Source: Caldanaerobius polysaccharolyticus DSM 13641 (GTDB lineage Bacteria > Bacillota > Thermoanaerobacteria > Thermoanaerobacterales > Caldanaerobiaceae). From it: a stretch of DNA of 64,000 nt. The stretch's first letter is position 1. Every line of letters begins with the position of its first letter. The DNA is taken from positions 262,454 through 326,453 of the forward strand of contig NZ_KE386495.1 of assembly GCF_000427425.1 (NCBI RefSeq), read 5' to 3'. The notes under the pieces were generated by a model. That model saw only the letters and a list, made by a program, of their open reading frames with translations, made no database searches and had not been told where the DNA came from. This document shows, in pieces, positions 54,029 to 64,000 of the stretch. A program made the position numbers and the translations under genes.

Positions 54029-55744
54029 TTATAATCCCCATAGCTTTGTTAGAAACTCTATGTCTGCATATCTGTTTATATCAACTTTGTAAGCCTGCCT
54101 TTTCATAGCTTGGCTGTAAGCATTTATTATTGCAGCTATAGGGTCTATCCTCTCTGTACTTTTGCTTTTATCAAGCATGATATTTTCATTCGCATCAGAC
54201 TTAATAGCAGCATTCCCTACTGCCCAAGTTAAAACAGGATTATTGTTGTGAATTATCTTGCCTTGGTAGACTTTTTCTCGAAAATCCTTTGTTGCTTCGC
54301 CAAGAGTTTTTATCCCCTGCCTTATCTCAACCATAACAAAACCTTCTCGCTCCATATCCTGTGCAAATTGCGAAGCATTCCAAGGATCATAGCATATCAT
54401 GACAGGTTTGAGGCTATACTTTTCAATAACTTCTTTGATGTATGCCTTGACAAATTCATAGTCTACAACTGCACCCTCTGTTGCCGTAATCCAGCCTTGC
54501 TTGACCCAAAGGTCGTAAGGCACTTTATCAGTCTTTATTTTCTGCTCAAACATTTCTTCCGGCATAAAGCTGTGAGAAAACACTGCGTAAGTGCCGTCAG
54601 TATTAGGAAACACAAAACCTACGCTTGTCAAGTCAATCTTTGATGATAAGTCAACGCCAATATAACATTCTTTGCCTTCATAGCCTTCAAAATCGGGCAA
54701 ATCACATCCACATTTTGCCCATTTACTCATGTCCATGTACCCGTTTTCTTTCATGTCTAACCACATATTCATGTTCTTGGTGAGAAAGTTCCGCATTTTC
54801 TCAGGAACATCAAGCGCCGCCTGTAACTCACCACGCAGTGAATTTAAGCCTTCTGGGTAACTGCAAAGTATGGGGTTGGCTTTGATCCACACAGTTTCAT
54901 CTTTGATATCGTCGTTTTTATCAAGCTCGTTTATCATTACAAAGTACTCTTCATTTGTGATTGGGTTGTCTGGATCAAGGATCTGCGAAACGTATTTATA
55001 CTCAACCGAATAACACGGGTAATTTAAGTCAAATCCGGCAGTAGTTATTACCATTAAAAGCGGCTGCGGCCGTGCCACCATACCAGATACCAGCACATCA
55101 TAAATTTCACTGGTCGGGTGTGCATGGTATTCATCGATAATCCCGCACTGAACGTTTAATCCATCCCCAGTCTTCCCGGCTTCTTTAGAGAGCGGAACTA
55201 TAACCGAACCGCTTTTCAGGTGTTCTATTCTTCCGTAAGCCACCCGGTATTTGTCTTGAAGATATTTGCAGCCTTTTAGCTGGGCTTTTACTTCATTCCA
55301 TACAATCTTGCTCTGTTCGGTTTTAGTAGCCCCGATATATACTTCTGCCATACTTTCGCTCATGGCCATCGCTTCATAGCTGGCAACACAGGCTAAACTC
55401 TGGGACTTTGCGTTTTTCCTGGCCACTTGCCAGTAAGCTTTTTTAAATCGTCGCAAACCGCTGTCTTTATGCACCCAGCCATAAATGTTGCCAAAGACGA
55501 ACTTTTGTATTATGTGTGGCTCAATATGCTGACCTTTTAGTACCCCCTTGGTGTGTTTAAAAAGCCGCATCCACTCGAGAAATCTTTCGGCTTTGGCCTC
55601 ATAAAAAATAAAAGGGAACCCTTCAGTTCCCTCTCGTTCCATATCTTTCAAAAACCTTTCACAGGCCCATTTGTGTTTTTGACATGCGATAATTTTACCG
55701 CTCAAGACATCTTCACTATATTGTATCAGCTCCTTCTTTAGCAT
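54029..55744 (-). CDS. Terminase large subunit
   Basis: 571 residues. ATPase half: a Walker-A-like VARKNAKSQSLACVAS and Walker B with Glu in CGIIDEYHAH. Nuclease half: YIGVDLSSKIDLTSVGFV with the first metal Asp, and VMICYDPWNASQFAQDM and NAAIKSDANENIMLDKS further on. It cuts concatemeric DNA and pumps it into the prohead. Starts 17 bp after terS on the same strand. Confidence 0.95.
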   Translation of the reverse strand: MLKKELIQYSEDVLSGKIIACQKHKWACERFLKDMEREGTEGFPFIFYEAKAERFLEWMRLFKHTKGVLKGQHIEPHIIQKFVFGNIYGWVHKDSGLRRFKKAYWQVARKNAKSQSLACVASYEAMAMSESMAEVYIGATKTEQSKIVWNEVKAQLKGCKYLQDKYRVAYGRIEHLKSGSVIVPLSKEAGKTGDGLNVQCGIIDEYHAHPTSEIYDVLVSGMVARPQPLLMVITTAGFDLNYPCYSVEYKYVSQILDPDNPITNEEYFVMINELDKNDDIKDETVWIKANPILCSYPEGLNSLRGELQAALDVPEKMRNFLTKNMNMWLDMKENGYMDMSKWAKCGCDLPDFEGYEGKECYIGVDLSSKIDLTSVGFVFPNTDGTYAVFSHSFMPEEMFEQKIKTDKVPYDLWVKQGWITATEGAVVDYEFVKAYIKEVIEKYSLKPVMICYDPWNASQFAQDMEREGFVMVEIRQGIKTLGEATKDFREKVYQGKIIHNNNPVLTWAVGNAAIKSDANENIMLDKSKSTERIDPIAAIINAYSQAMKRQAYKVDINRYADIEFLTKLWGL

Positions 55745-55761
55745 TGTTCATCACCAATTTT

Positions 55762-56256
55762 CTAAACATCACCAAAAAGCCTGTCGAATTTCGTTTCTTC
55801 CTTTTCCTCCTGCTTAGGGATTGCGATTTTCGCCCTTGCACTCGGTGTGAAGCCAAACTCAGAAGCAATAGCTTTCATCTGTTCAAACAACTGCTTTTTT
55901 TTACTCAGCAGAGGATGAGGCACCTTATTTGTCTCTGCCGCCTTGTTGGTGTATTCTACCATCAGCCCTTCCCTCTCAATGATTTTGCAACATTCGATAT
56001 ACTGCGAAAGAGCATCGCAGTAAATTGCAAGTGCGTCCACATCGATATTCGTTAACAAGCCAGTTTCAGCCATTTCTTTTACAATCCGGTTGAATTCTTT
56101 CTTTGCAGTTTTATTCAACCACTTTGGAGGTTTGATTTTGTCACTGGCAATTGCAAATCTTTGTTCGCCAGCTAATCTCTGTTCAATTTCTGCTTTAGTT
56201 AAATGTTTTTTCCCTTCTAACAAATGTAATGTGATAGGTTTGGCTTTTCTTCCCAA
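55762..56256 (-). CDS. Terminase small subunit (P27 family)
   Basis: 164 residues: GRKAKPITLHLLEGKKHLTKAE, then PPKWLNKTAKKEFNRIVKEM, TGLLTNIDVDALAIYCDALSQY and FGFTPSARAKI. These are P27-type features: a DNA-recognising helical domain and an oligomer core. It recognises the packaging site and starts packaging. TTG start with GGGGTGAG. Confidence 0.93.
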   Translation of the reverse strand: MGRKAKPITLHLLEGKKHLTKAEIEQRLAGEQRFAIASDKIKPPKWLNKTAKKEFNRIVKEMAETGLLTNIDVDALAIYCDALSQYIECCKIIEREGLMVEYTNKAAETNKVPHPLLSKKKQLFEQMKAIASEFGFTPSARAKIAIPKQEEKEETKFDRLFGDV

Positions 56257-56353
56257 TTATCTCACCCCCTTTTACAAAATAAAGGGAATTTTGTGCGAAG
56301 AAAGCCCCGCGCCGCCGGCTCCCCAGCACAAGCTTGAAATTTTTGACATCCCC

Positions 56354-56755
56354 CTACCCCTTGCTGGCATGGTGCTTGTTGTGACACTCATAGCATAAGC
56401 TAACAAGATTACTTAAATCAAATCTCTTACTCCAGTCATCTTTAATCGGCACTATATGATGAATTACATCAGCAGTTTTAATTATTCTTTTTTGTAAACA
56501 CCACTGGCATAATCCTTTATCTCTTATTAAAATCTGTTTTTTAACTCTCTCCCACTCATCGCTTTTGTAAAACTCGTAGTACTGTTTATCCCGCGTTTTT
56601 CTAATGTTCTCATCATATCGTCTATCCCTTTCTGCTTTCTGCTTCTTCAGTATTTCTAAGTACTCTACTTTATGTTTCTCACAGTACCCAGTTTCATCTC
56701 GGGTTAAAGCTGTACAGTTTGGCTTCTTACATGGTCTTAGTGGTCTTGGCGGCAT
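56354..56755 (-). CDS. HNH endonuclease
   Basis: 133 residues. A short Cys motif (CKKPNCTALT, YCEKH) precedes a Lys/Arg-rich linker, then the HNH core: GLCQWCLQKR, ADVIHHIVPIKDD and LVSLCYECHNKHHA. HNH proteins next to terminases help cut DNA at packaging. The ATG at 56755 has GGAGATGAT at 4-5 nt; the frame extends further without a ribosome site. About 100 bp separate it from terS. Confidence 0.92.
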   Translation of the reverse strand: MPPRPLRPCKKPNCTALTRDETGYCEKHKVEYLEILKKQKAERDRRYDENIRKTRDKQYYEFYKSDEWERVKKQILIRDKGLCQWCLQKRIIKTADVIHHIVPIKDDWSKRFDLSNLVSLCYECHNKHHASKG

Positions 56756-56795
56756 TACTATCATCTCCAATAAAAAAGACACCTGATACGGTGTC

Positions 56796-57092
56796 CTATT
56801 TCTCCAACAGCTTTTCTATATTTCTGTTTAATCTACTTAACTGCCTTATTATCATCCAATTTTGCTCTACAAGTGCACTAAGATATGTTACTTTTGCTTG
56901 TTCTTCTGCTTTTGCAAAACTTAGTGCCATACCTGCTTTGAACCATTTATTCCCCGCTAAATCTTGCGATATTCTTCGCAACACTATTAAATCTTTTTCA
57001 TCTAAATCTTCTAATTGATATCTGTCCATAAACATTTGTAATTCTTTTTGTTGCTTTTCTTCAGGGGTTTCTTTTTTACCAAACAAACTCAT
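56796..57092 (-). CDS. Phage protein of unknown function
   Basis: 98 residues, charged and largely helical: FGKKETPEEKQQKELQMFMD, RYQLEDLDEKDLIVLRRISQ and a C-terminus MIIRQLSRLNRNIEKLLEK that could form a coiled coil. No family was recognised. ATG with GAGGAGGGATG; its ribosome site lies in one arm of an inverted repeat (57104-57140). Confidence 0.7.
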   Translation of the reverse strand: MSLFGKKETPEEKQQKELQMFMDRYQLEDLDEKDLIVLRRISQDLAGNKWFKAGMALSFAKAEEQAKVTYLSALVEQNWMIIRQLSRLNRNIEKLLEK

Positions 57093-57103
57093 TTAACATC
57101 CCT

Positions 57104-57140
57104 CCTCACAGTTTTAAATATTTAATTCTGCACTGTGAGG
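57104..57140 (-). promoter_or_regulatory. Inverted repeat that can cover a ribosome site
   Basis: CCTCACAGT (57104-57112) and ACTGTGAGG (57132-57140) are exact complements upstream of the gene at 57092. On the minus strand the second arm runs into GAGGAGGG, so pairing would hide part of the ribosome site. Confidence 0.5.
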
Positions 57141-57166
57141 AATATTCCTGCTTCCATAATATGCAT

Positions 57167-57188
57167 AAAAAAAGAGCCTTTCGGGCTC
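57167..57188 (-). terminator. Rho-independent terminator before the packaging genes
   Basis: GAGCC and GGCTC with the loop CGAAA, followed by seven T on the minus strand. It ends the transcript carrying the zinc-ribbon gene at 57205 and separates it from the HNH/packaging genes. Confidence 0.88.
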
Positions 57189-57204
57189 CACTAATTAAAA
57201 TTTT

Positions 57205-57384
57205 CTAAAGTTCTTTAGAACATTCTTCACAGAAACCATTCCCCGCATCTCCTGATTCCTTTGGAAAAGCTTTACCACACCTAGGACATACAAAATATTC
57301 CTTTACACACTCATCACATACATATCCGCCTTCAGAATATTCATATGAACCCTCATTTTTGTTGCAATTTATGCATTTCGACAT
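57205..57384 (-). CDS. Small zinc-ribbon protein
   Basis: 59 residues with four CxxC pairs: KCINCNKN, VCDECVKEYF, VCPRCGKAFP and FCEECSKEL, likely binding two zinc ions. It probably binds DNA, RNA or protein partners; the role in phage growth is unknown. The frame is open to 57525, but the ATG at 57384 has GGAGGTGA at 6 nt. Confidence 0.75.
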   Translation of the reverse strand: MSKCINCNKNEGSYEYSEGGYVCDECVKEYFVCPRCGKAFPKESGDAGNGFCEECSKEL

Positions 57385-57479
57385 TTGTTTCACCTCCAAA
57401 TGGTAATTCGCTATATTAATGGGAAATTGCCTAATTTTTAGATAAAGGGATCTTTGAACTCCAAATAAATTATAAATTT

Positions 57480-57782
57480 TTATAAACCTATTTCTTTTGC
57501 TTTTTCCTCGCATTGAATTACCCATGGATGATTTTTTATTTTTTCTTCAACTTCTTTAATAGCATCATTTAAAGCTTCTTCGATACTATCATACGTTGTT
57601 TTACGTAAATATTTACCAATGGGAATTGTTTTATTGTCATATATAATATTTCCTTGTATGCCATAAGAATCGCCAAAATTCAATATTTCAATTTCCGCAA
57701 ACAACTGCCCACCAACTGTATAATGATATTTTTTGATTTCGTATATTGTTCCACTTTTTAAATTTGTTTTTATCTTATTCAT
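57480..57782 (-). CDS. Phage protein of unknown function
   Basis: 100 residues: beta-rich N-terminus (GTIYEIKKYHYTVGGQLFAE, FGDSYGIQGNIIYDN) and helical C-terminus (IEEALNDAIKEVEEKIKNHP). No family was recognised. The start is ATG with AAGGGGGAT at 5 nt. It lies between the late regulator and the zinc-ribbon gene. Confidence 0.65.
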   Translation of the reverse strand: MNKIKTNLKSGTIYEIKKYHYTVGGQLFAEIEILNFGDSYGIQGNIIYDNKTIPIGKYLRKTTYDSIEEALNDAIKEVEEKIKNHPWVIQCEEKAKEIGL

Positions 57783-57837
57783 TTATAATCCCCCTTAACT
57801 TTTTGTAAATATTATCGGATAATTGCGCAATAACTTT

Positions 57838-57862
57838 AGCCCGGCAAGGGGGAAACCGGGCT
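57838..57862 (-). repeat. GC-rich stem after the late regulator gene
   Basis: AGCCCGG (57838-57844) and CCGGGCT (57856-57862) form a 7-bp stem, without a U-run on the minus strand (AAAGTTATT). A similar GCCCGGG-type stem occurs at 62417-62435. Confidence 0.5.
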
Positions 57863-57925
57863 GAACTTTCTATTCATCTATTATAGATTATACCAAATAT
57901 ACATATTAAAAACAGTAGCGAACTT

Positions 57926-58393
57926 TTAAGAAGCTTTCCTCAATTCCTCATATTTTATCAATCCTAATGCTGTTGCAAGCATTAAACCATGTCTTAGGAT
58001 ATCCTTTTTCCATTTAAAGTATGTTGTGCGTTCAATATTTAATTCTTCACATACTTGGTTTTCACCAAGCTCATCGAAATATTTCTTTTGAATGAGTCCA
58101 ACATATTTTTTCCCTTCTCTTTTATCAATTACTTTCATATCCTCTACTAAATCTTTTACTACCCTAAGCCATTTCTCTTTACGGATTATTTCCTGATTTG
58201 TTGCTAACTTGATTCCTTTTAATTCGGTGGGGTTATTGCTATGGCTGACTCCATTGCCTCCTATCTCTGTAAATTGTGCAGGTGATGATTCTATTATATC
58301 TCTCTTCATATCATGTACTATTCTTAGTTCGTTGTAGTAATTGTATAAAAAATGCTCTAAAGTCTTAACCGCCCAGCCTGGTTCCAACCTCAA
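57926..58393 (-). CDS. ArpU/RinA-type late transcription regulator
   Basis: 155 residues: EPGWAVKTLEHFLYNYYNEL, then KYVGLIQKKYFDELGENQVC, and the helix-turn-helix ELNIERTTYFKWKKDILRHG. This matches ArpU/RinA-like phage regulators that turn on packaging and late genes. It lies just upstream of that module, as expected. TTG start with AGGAGG at 7 nt; it overlaps the MazG-like gene by 4 bp. Confidence 0.82.
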   Translation of the reverse strand: MRLEPGWAVKTLEHFLYNYYNELRIVHDMKRDIIESSPAQFTEIGGNGVSHSNNPTELKGIKLATNQEIIRKEKWLRVVKDLVEDMKVIDKREGKKYVGLIQKKYFDELGENQVCEELNIERTTYFKWKKDILRHGLMLATALGLIKYEELRKAS

Positions 58394-58725
58394 TTGCTAT
58401 CCTCCTTTCGATGAACAGATCTGTTAGTTTCAAATCCGTTAGGATACCTTTCGAGTAACTTCTTTATATTTTGCTGCCCTATATCGTTCATTGTAATTCC
58501 CAACGCATCGGCCATAAGCGCAATGTACCATAAAATGTCGCCGAGCTCTTCGCCAACCTTTCGCCTGTCCAACTGATGTCCTTGATACAGCCACTTTTTC
58601 ACGACGTCTACCACTTCTCCGACTTCCCCTACCAGTCCTAAGCAGGCATTGTCTATTTGTTCTTCAAAATCTTTATATTCTGGCTTTGTCCTCATCGCCA
58701 TGACTTGATAGTCATTTAATGTCAT
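58390..58725 (-). CDS. MazG-like nucleotide pyrophosphohydrolase
   Basis: 111 residues: DNACLGLVGEVGEVVDVVKKW, then GEELGDILWYIALMADALGI, which carry the ExxE and ExxD metal-binding helix motifs. It hydrolyses dNTPs or signalling nucleotides, which may adjust pools during infection. ATG with GGAGG; overlaps both neighbours by 4 bp. Confidence 0.92.
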   Translation of the reverse strand: MTLNDYQVMAMRTKPEYKDFEEQIDNACLGLVGEVGEVVDVVKKWLYQGHQLDRRKVGEELGDILWYIALMADALGITMNDIGQQNIKKLLERYPNGFETNRSVHRKEDSN

Positions 58726-59069
58726 GACACTACCTCCTTTAACTTTTTCCTACACAAAGACTTATTAAGACTTTCAAAATACTTCTTCACATCATCGACG
58801 CTATTCACCACGTAAACTATTCCTCCGGCCTCCTGTATGTCTTTTATCGTTTTTTCCTGAAGCTTTGTAGGTCGCTCTCCTGGCCTCTTTACTTCAAAGG
58901 CCAGAAATCTTCCTTGATAGCAACAGATTATGTCCGGTATTCCAGCAGTACCATACATACCGCCATGCTCTTTCCAAAAGAATAGATAAGGTACTTTTTT
59001 AAGATATCGCATTATTTCAGCCGTAATTTTTGATTCTAAAATTTTTGATTCTAACTTGCTGCGTTCCAA
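58722..59069 (-). CDS. VRR-NUC domain nuclease
   Basis: 115 residues: GGMYGTAGIPDIICCYQGRFLAFEVKRPGERPT carries the PD-(D/E)xK-type active site (D of PDII, E and K of FEVK), followed by LQEKTIKDIQEAGGIVYVV. Phage VRR-NUC proteins act on Holliday-junction or flap DNA in replication modules. TTG start with GGAGGTGT; overlaps the next gene by 19 bp. Confidence 0.92.
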   Translation of the reverse strand: MERSKLESKILESKITAEIMRYLKKVPYLFFWKEHGGMYGTAGIPDIICCYQGRFLAFEVKRPGERPTKLQEKTIKDIQEAGGIVYVVNSVDDVKKYFESLNKSLCRKKLKEVVS

Positions 59070-59548
59070 TTTCGGAACACCTCCATAGCTTCCTGATATT
59101 CCGGATCTCCAGAAAGAAGCTCAAAAAAGCCTATTTGCTTATATGAATCTTCTTTTTTCTGCCCTTTATGAATTGCATATATCTCAGCGAAAATATCAAT
59201 ATATTCCTGAAGTGCTTTCTCAAAGTATGAGATCCCACCAGTTTTAAATGCCTGGTTAACTTTATCCTCTGCGTTAGTATATCTTTGTTCTATATCAGGA
59301 TGTTTTTTGAAGAATCCTAAGAGATTGAAATCATCCCAGGCGAGCTCTGCTACTTTATACATTGCAGCTGTCATAAGATTTATGGCTTTGTCTTCCGAGA
59401 AAAGTCCTAGCTCACGTTCTAGTGTAGATACCTGATCTTCTAGCTCTTTTATCTGTTTTTGCCACTTTTGTTGTTCTGCGAAAGGTAATGAATATGCTTT
59501 TTTGAGACGAGATTTTAGGTGTTCTAACTGCTTAATTTTGTCATTCAT
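59051..59548 (-). CDS. Phage protein of unknown function, coiled-coil N-terminus
   Basis: 165 residues. The first 55 residues form a likely coiled coil (LEHLKSRLKKAYSLPFAEQQ, QIKELEDQVSTLERELGLF). The rest is helical, charged, with no motif recognised. The ATG at 59548 has GGAGGTGA at 5 nt. It is the first gene after the iteron region, in front of the nuclease and MazG genes. Confidence 0.7.
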   Translation of the reverse strand: MNDKIKQLEHLKSRLKKAYSLPFAEQQKWQKQIKELEDQVSTLERELGLFSEDKAINLMTAAMYKVAELAWDDFNLLGFFKKHPDIEQRYTNAEDKVNQAFKTGGISYFEKALQEYIDIFAEIYAIHKGQKKEDSYKQIGFFELLSGDPEYQEAMEVFRNWNAAS

Positions 59549-59584
59549 ACTTCTCACCTCCGCACTAGGTGTAACTTTTTTGTT

Positions 59585-59865
59585 TAGGAGTAACCTAGGA
59601 GTAAGATTTATAAACTTTAAATCTACTATTTAAGCGGTTTCTTACTCCTATACTCCTATTACTCCTAAAAAACAATCATTTATATAAAAAATGTAACCAT
59701 AAGAATTGAAGTTCACTTATAGTTCTTTGCATCACACTTTACTATAAAGAAAGTAATATTTTAGAGAAGTAAGGAGTAATATTTTATATAAAAGACTTTA
59801 TTTGTGCAGATTCTAGGGCTTACTCCTAACTTACTCCTTCTTACTCCTAAAATTATCAGGAGTAA
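59585..59865. repeat. Iteron-like array of ten TTACTCCTA words, candidate phage replication origin
   Basis: A 9-bp word TTACTCCTA or its complement TAGGAGTAA occurs about ten times with 0-2 changes: 59585, 59596 (complement), 59642, 59650, 59659, 59771 (complement, AAGGAGTAA), 59820, 59831, 59841 and 59857 (complement). They cluster in left and right groups around an A+T-rich centre of about 100 bp. The 300-bp gap has no gene and lies against the primase-helicase gene, where many phage origins lie. Function is inferred. Confidence 0.7.
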
Positions 59866-59873
59866 GAAAATTT

Positions 59874-62402
<2,529 letters not shown>

Positions 62403-62416
62403 TTATATTTGAAGGC

Positions 62417-62435
62417 CCCGGGCATAAAGCCCGGG
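62417..62435 (-). repeat. GC-rich stem between SSB-like and primase genes
   Basis: CCCGGGC and GCCCGGG pair around a 5-nt loop (ATAAA). On the minus strand there is no U-run. It may stabilise the upstream mRNA. Confidence 0.55.
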
Positions 62436-62443
62436 CAGGGAGG

Positions 62444-63187
62444 TTAAAACGGCATATTTTCCTCATTAATTTGTGGATTTTCAACTTCAATTACATCGCT
62501 GTCTTCTATGTCAATTTGTCTCGTTGTCGCTTTAATACCTTGCGAGTATGCCTTTAATTGTTCTACCAGGTTTTGATCCAGTATACTTTCTAATTGGAAT
62601 TGGGCTTGACTGTACACAATTCCTGAATTGTTTGTTGCTTTTTTAAGAGTTATCTTTGTTATTACGCCATAGGATCTAAGCCCCTTTGTAATAATTCTTT
62701 TGGCCAAATAATCGGCAAAAGGTTTTATACTTGTCGGTGGTAGTGTAAGTAAAAGTGGAAATGCTTCGCCGCTTCTCAAAATGTATACCCTGTGCATGTT
62801 TTTGCAAGCTTTACCTTTTCCATCTGCTGCGCTGCCGAACTGATTGTATGGGCAGTTTTTGCAATTGCCTCCGGGTACACCTATACCTCTTTTGCCATCA
62901 AGGGAGCTACAATCCGGAGGATTGTTTTGACCTTCAAATTTTTCTTTCCAGTATGCGTTAATTGGGTGATGATCTACTATGACTCCGACTATTTCTTTTG
63001 CAATATCAGGGTTGTTGGGATCATCCCCAGGAATTTCAAAAGTCAATCCTCCGCCTGTTGGTATTTTTACTCTATCAAATGAGGTTGGTAAACCGTCCAT
63101 TTCTTCTGCCATTGCCTCGCCCATGTCATTATTTAGTGCGGGCAAAGTAAACTCATTAACAACCGCTAAATTTTTTGTTTCTTCCAT
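62444..63187 (-). CDS. Phage DNA-metabolism protein with SSB-like acidic tail
   Basis: 247 residues. Middle Cys motif DCSSLDGKRGIGVPGGNCKNCPYN with a further Cys (GKACKNMHRVYIL) suggests a zinc site. The beta-rich body KPFADYLAKRIITKGLRS and the acidic end DIEDSDVIEVENPQINEENMPF resemble the protein-docking tails of single-strand DNA-binding proteins (ending in acidic residues then xPF). It sits beside the primase-helicase and SNF2 helicase. Binding of ssDNA is my inference; no OB-fold signature was confirmed. Confidence 0.7.
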   Translation of the reverse strand: MEETKNLAVVNEFTLPALNNDMGEAMAEEMDGLPTSFDRVKIPTGGGLTFEIPGDDPNNPDIAKEIVGVIVDHHPINAYWKEKFEGQNNPPDCSSLDGKRGIGVPGGNCKNCPYNQFGSAADGKGKACKNMHRVYILRSGEAFPLLLTLPPTSIKPFADYLAKRIITKGLRSYGVITKITLKKATNNSGIVYSQAQFQLESILDQNLVEQLKAYSQGIKATTRQIDIEDSDVIEVENPQINEENMPF

Positions 63188-63211
63188 CTCAAATTCTCCT
63201 CTCTTAAATTT

Positions 63212-63559
63212 TTATTTTGCTTTCCTCATACCAATAGTTACCTTGTCGTATACATTTACAAGTCCGTCAAGCCATTCAGGCAGCTTGTCCTCATTTTGCT
63301 CAATTTGTTCCTTTACAAAAGCTGAAAGGCTATTGCTATTGACTGTCTCATAAACCAAGTCACCATAACCATTGTCTTTAAGTGCCTGAAATAATTGTTG
63401 TTTTTGCTCTGGTATCGGTGAAGCAAATACTTTTGTATTTAGATAGAATAATGTGCCTGCTTTCTGGAAGCTTTGCATTTCACTTTCAATCATCTGACTT
63501 GTCAATTCCGCTTCCGTCTCTTCAATTTCATGACTCAAAATTTTTCGCTTCCTCTTCAA
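63212..63559 (-). CDS. Phage protein of unknown function
   Basis: Up to 115 residues: HEIEETEAELTSQMIESEMQ, then KQQLFQALKDNGYGDLVYET and WLDGLVNVYDKVTIGMRKAK. Mostly helical. No motif recognised. Start codons in frame are TTG 63559 and TTG 63538; the second has GAGGAAG at about 9 nt and may be the true one. It overlaps the tiny gene upstream. Confidence 0.6.
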   Translation of the reverse strand: MKRKRKILSHEIEETEAELTSQMIESEMQSFQKAGTLFYLNTKVFASPIPEQKQQLFQALKDNGYGDLVYETVNSNSLSAFVKEQIEQNEDKLPEWLDGLVNVYDKVTIGMRKAK

Positions 63560-63617
63560 GAGCCTTCTTGCGCTCCCGAAGAGTTTTCAATTTATCTGCC
63601 AGTTCAAATATTTCCAT
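63528..63617 (-). CDS. Tiny coiled-coil protein
   Basis: 29 residues, translated from the sequence: MEIFELADKLKTLRERKKALEEEAKNF and a short end. It has a strong ribosome site GGGGAGGAT at 5-6 nt and is charged and helical. It sits between the SNF2 helicase stop and the next gene, a frequent place for small genes in phage replication modules. Confidence 0.6.
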   Translation of the reverse strand: MEIFELADKLKTLRERKKALEEEAKNFES

Positions 63618-63632
63618 AATCTATCCTCCCCT

Positions 63633-64000
63633 TTATTCAAAATACATCCTCCAATTGTCCACCACCATCTTGGCCATATCCTCTTTTTTCTGTAGGGCTT
63701 TCATCACGTGCTCATCAACCGTTCCTCTGGCCAGGAGGTGAATATATGTGCAGTTGTTTTTCTGGCCGATACGATGTATCCTGGCTCTTGCCTGTTCGTA
63801 GTTCGCATAGCTAAAATCAACGCTGTAGAAGATTGCCGTATCGGCAGCATGAAGCGTAATGCCGAGCCCTGCTGTCTGGATCTGTGCTATAAACACCTTA
63901 CAGTCTGGATCCTCCTGAAATTGTTTTACCTTCTTACCTCTTTCATTTATTGGTACTTCTCCAGTTATGAAACTGTATCCGATCTGCATCTCTTGTAGCA
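63633..64000 (-). CDS. SNF2-family DNA helicase, C-terminal part (cut by window edge)
   Basis: The helicase C-terminal RecA domain is visible: FQEDPDCKVFIAQIQTAGLGITLHAADTAIFYS, then YEQARARIHRIGQKNNCTYIHLLARGTVDEHV. QARARIHRIGQ is motif VI, and ITLHAAD corresponds to motif V. The frame is open through the right window edge, so the N-terminal domain with Walker A lies outside. Phage SNF2 proteins remodel protein-DNA complexes during replication. Confidence 0.9.
   Translation of the reverse strand, partial: LQEMQIGYSFITGEVPINERGKKVKQFQEDPDCKVFIAQIQTAGLGITLHAADTAIFYSVDFSYANYEQARARIHRIGQKNNCTYIHLLARGTVDEHVMKALQKKEDMAKMVVDNWRMYFE

Noticed and set aside
59585..59865. Possible CRISPR array
   Set aside because: Repeats are only 9 bp, in both orientations and irregularly spaced; no repeats of 24-40 bp with spacers and no cas genes.

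Overview
The window looks like the chromosome of a low-GC, anaerobic, probably thermophilic Clostridia-type Firmicute (Thermoanaerobacterales-like). The signs are A+T-rich DNA, strong GGAGG ribosome sites with many GTG/TTG starts, textbook TTGACA-17-TATAAT promoters, a fused AdhE under Rex-like operators, several sugar ABC systems and an HK97-type siphophage. The species cannot be named from sequence alone. Almost every gene is on the minus strand.

Region 1 (1-22.7 kb) is sugar uptake and catabolism. The left edge cuts the start of a type I restriction methylase (hsdM). Positions 592-12993 form a mannoside-type cluster: a CUT1 binding protein and two permeases, a cytoplasmic GH38 alpha-mannosidase, a ribose-type (CUT2) transporter, a class II aldolase, a PfkB kinase and a D-lyxose/D-mannose isomerase. 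A plausible flow is mannoside import, release of mannose, isomerisation to fructose, phosphorylation and aldol cleavage. Positions 13186-21405 hold a second operon with two sugar-phosphate isomerase/epimerase-type TIM barrels (one frameshifted), two Gfo/Idh/MocA dehydrogenases and another CUT2 transporter. It is read from a perfect sigma-A promoter through a leader of about 440 nt. A 14-bp operator-like word (13 of 14 identical) occurs upstream of both operons.

Region 2 (22-36 kb) is core metabolism: an XRE regulator, an amino-acid permease with a one-base frameshift near its start, a gluconate operon (gntK, gntP, gnd) behind an RpiR regulator and a promoter bracketed by two 15-bp mirror operators, a Cys-rich protein, adhE with two Rex-like operators, and a P-type Ca2+-ATPase.

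Region 3 (about 36.3 kb to beyond 64 kb) is a prophage read right to left: SNF2 helicase, SSB-like protein, primase-helicase with an iteron array, nucleases, late regulator, terminase, portal, protease, capsid, connectors, tail genes (including a canonical A_AAA_AAC frameshift in the G/GT chaperone), holin and amidase, then a HicAB toxin-antitoxin pair with its own promoter. Integration and lysogeny genes must lie past the right edge.

The most notable system is a diversity-generating retroelement (DGR) in the tail module: a reverse transcriptase (YMDD, IGNYLSQ), a template repeat, and a variable repeat forming the last 39 codons of a C-type-lectin/FGE-fold tail protein. Over 118 ungapped bases, 24 of 30 TR/VR differences fall at template adenines. 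The template is bracketed by a 12-bp inverted repeat, and its 3' end has a 13-bp complement next to the RT ribosome site. No Avd-type accessory gene is seen. Three genes, including the DGR target, are each broken by one missing base in a homopolymer, which could be assembly error or real.
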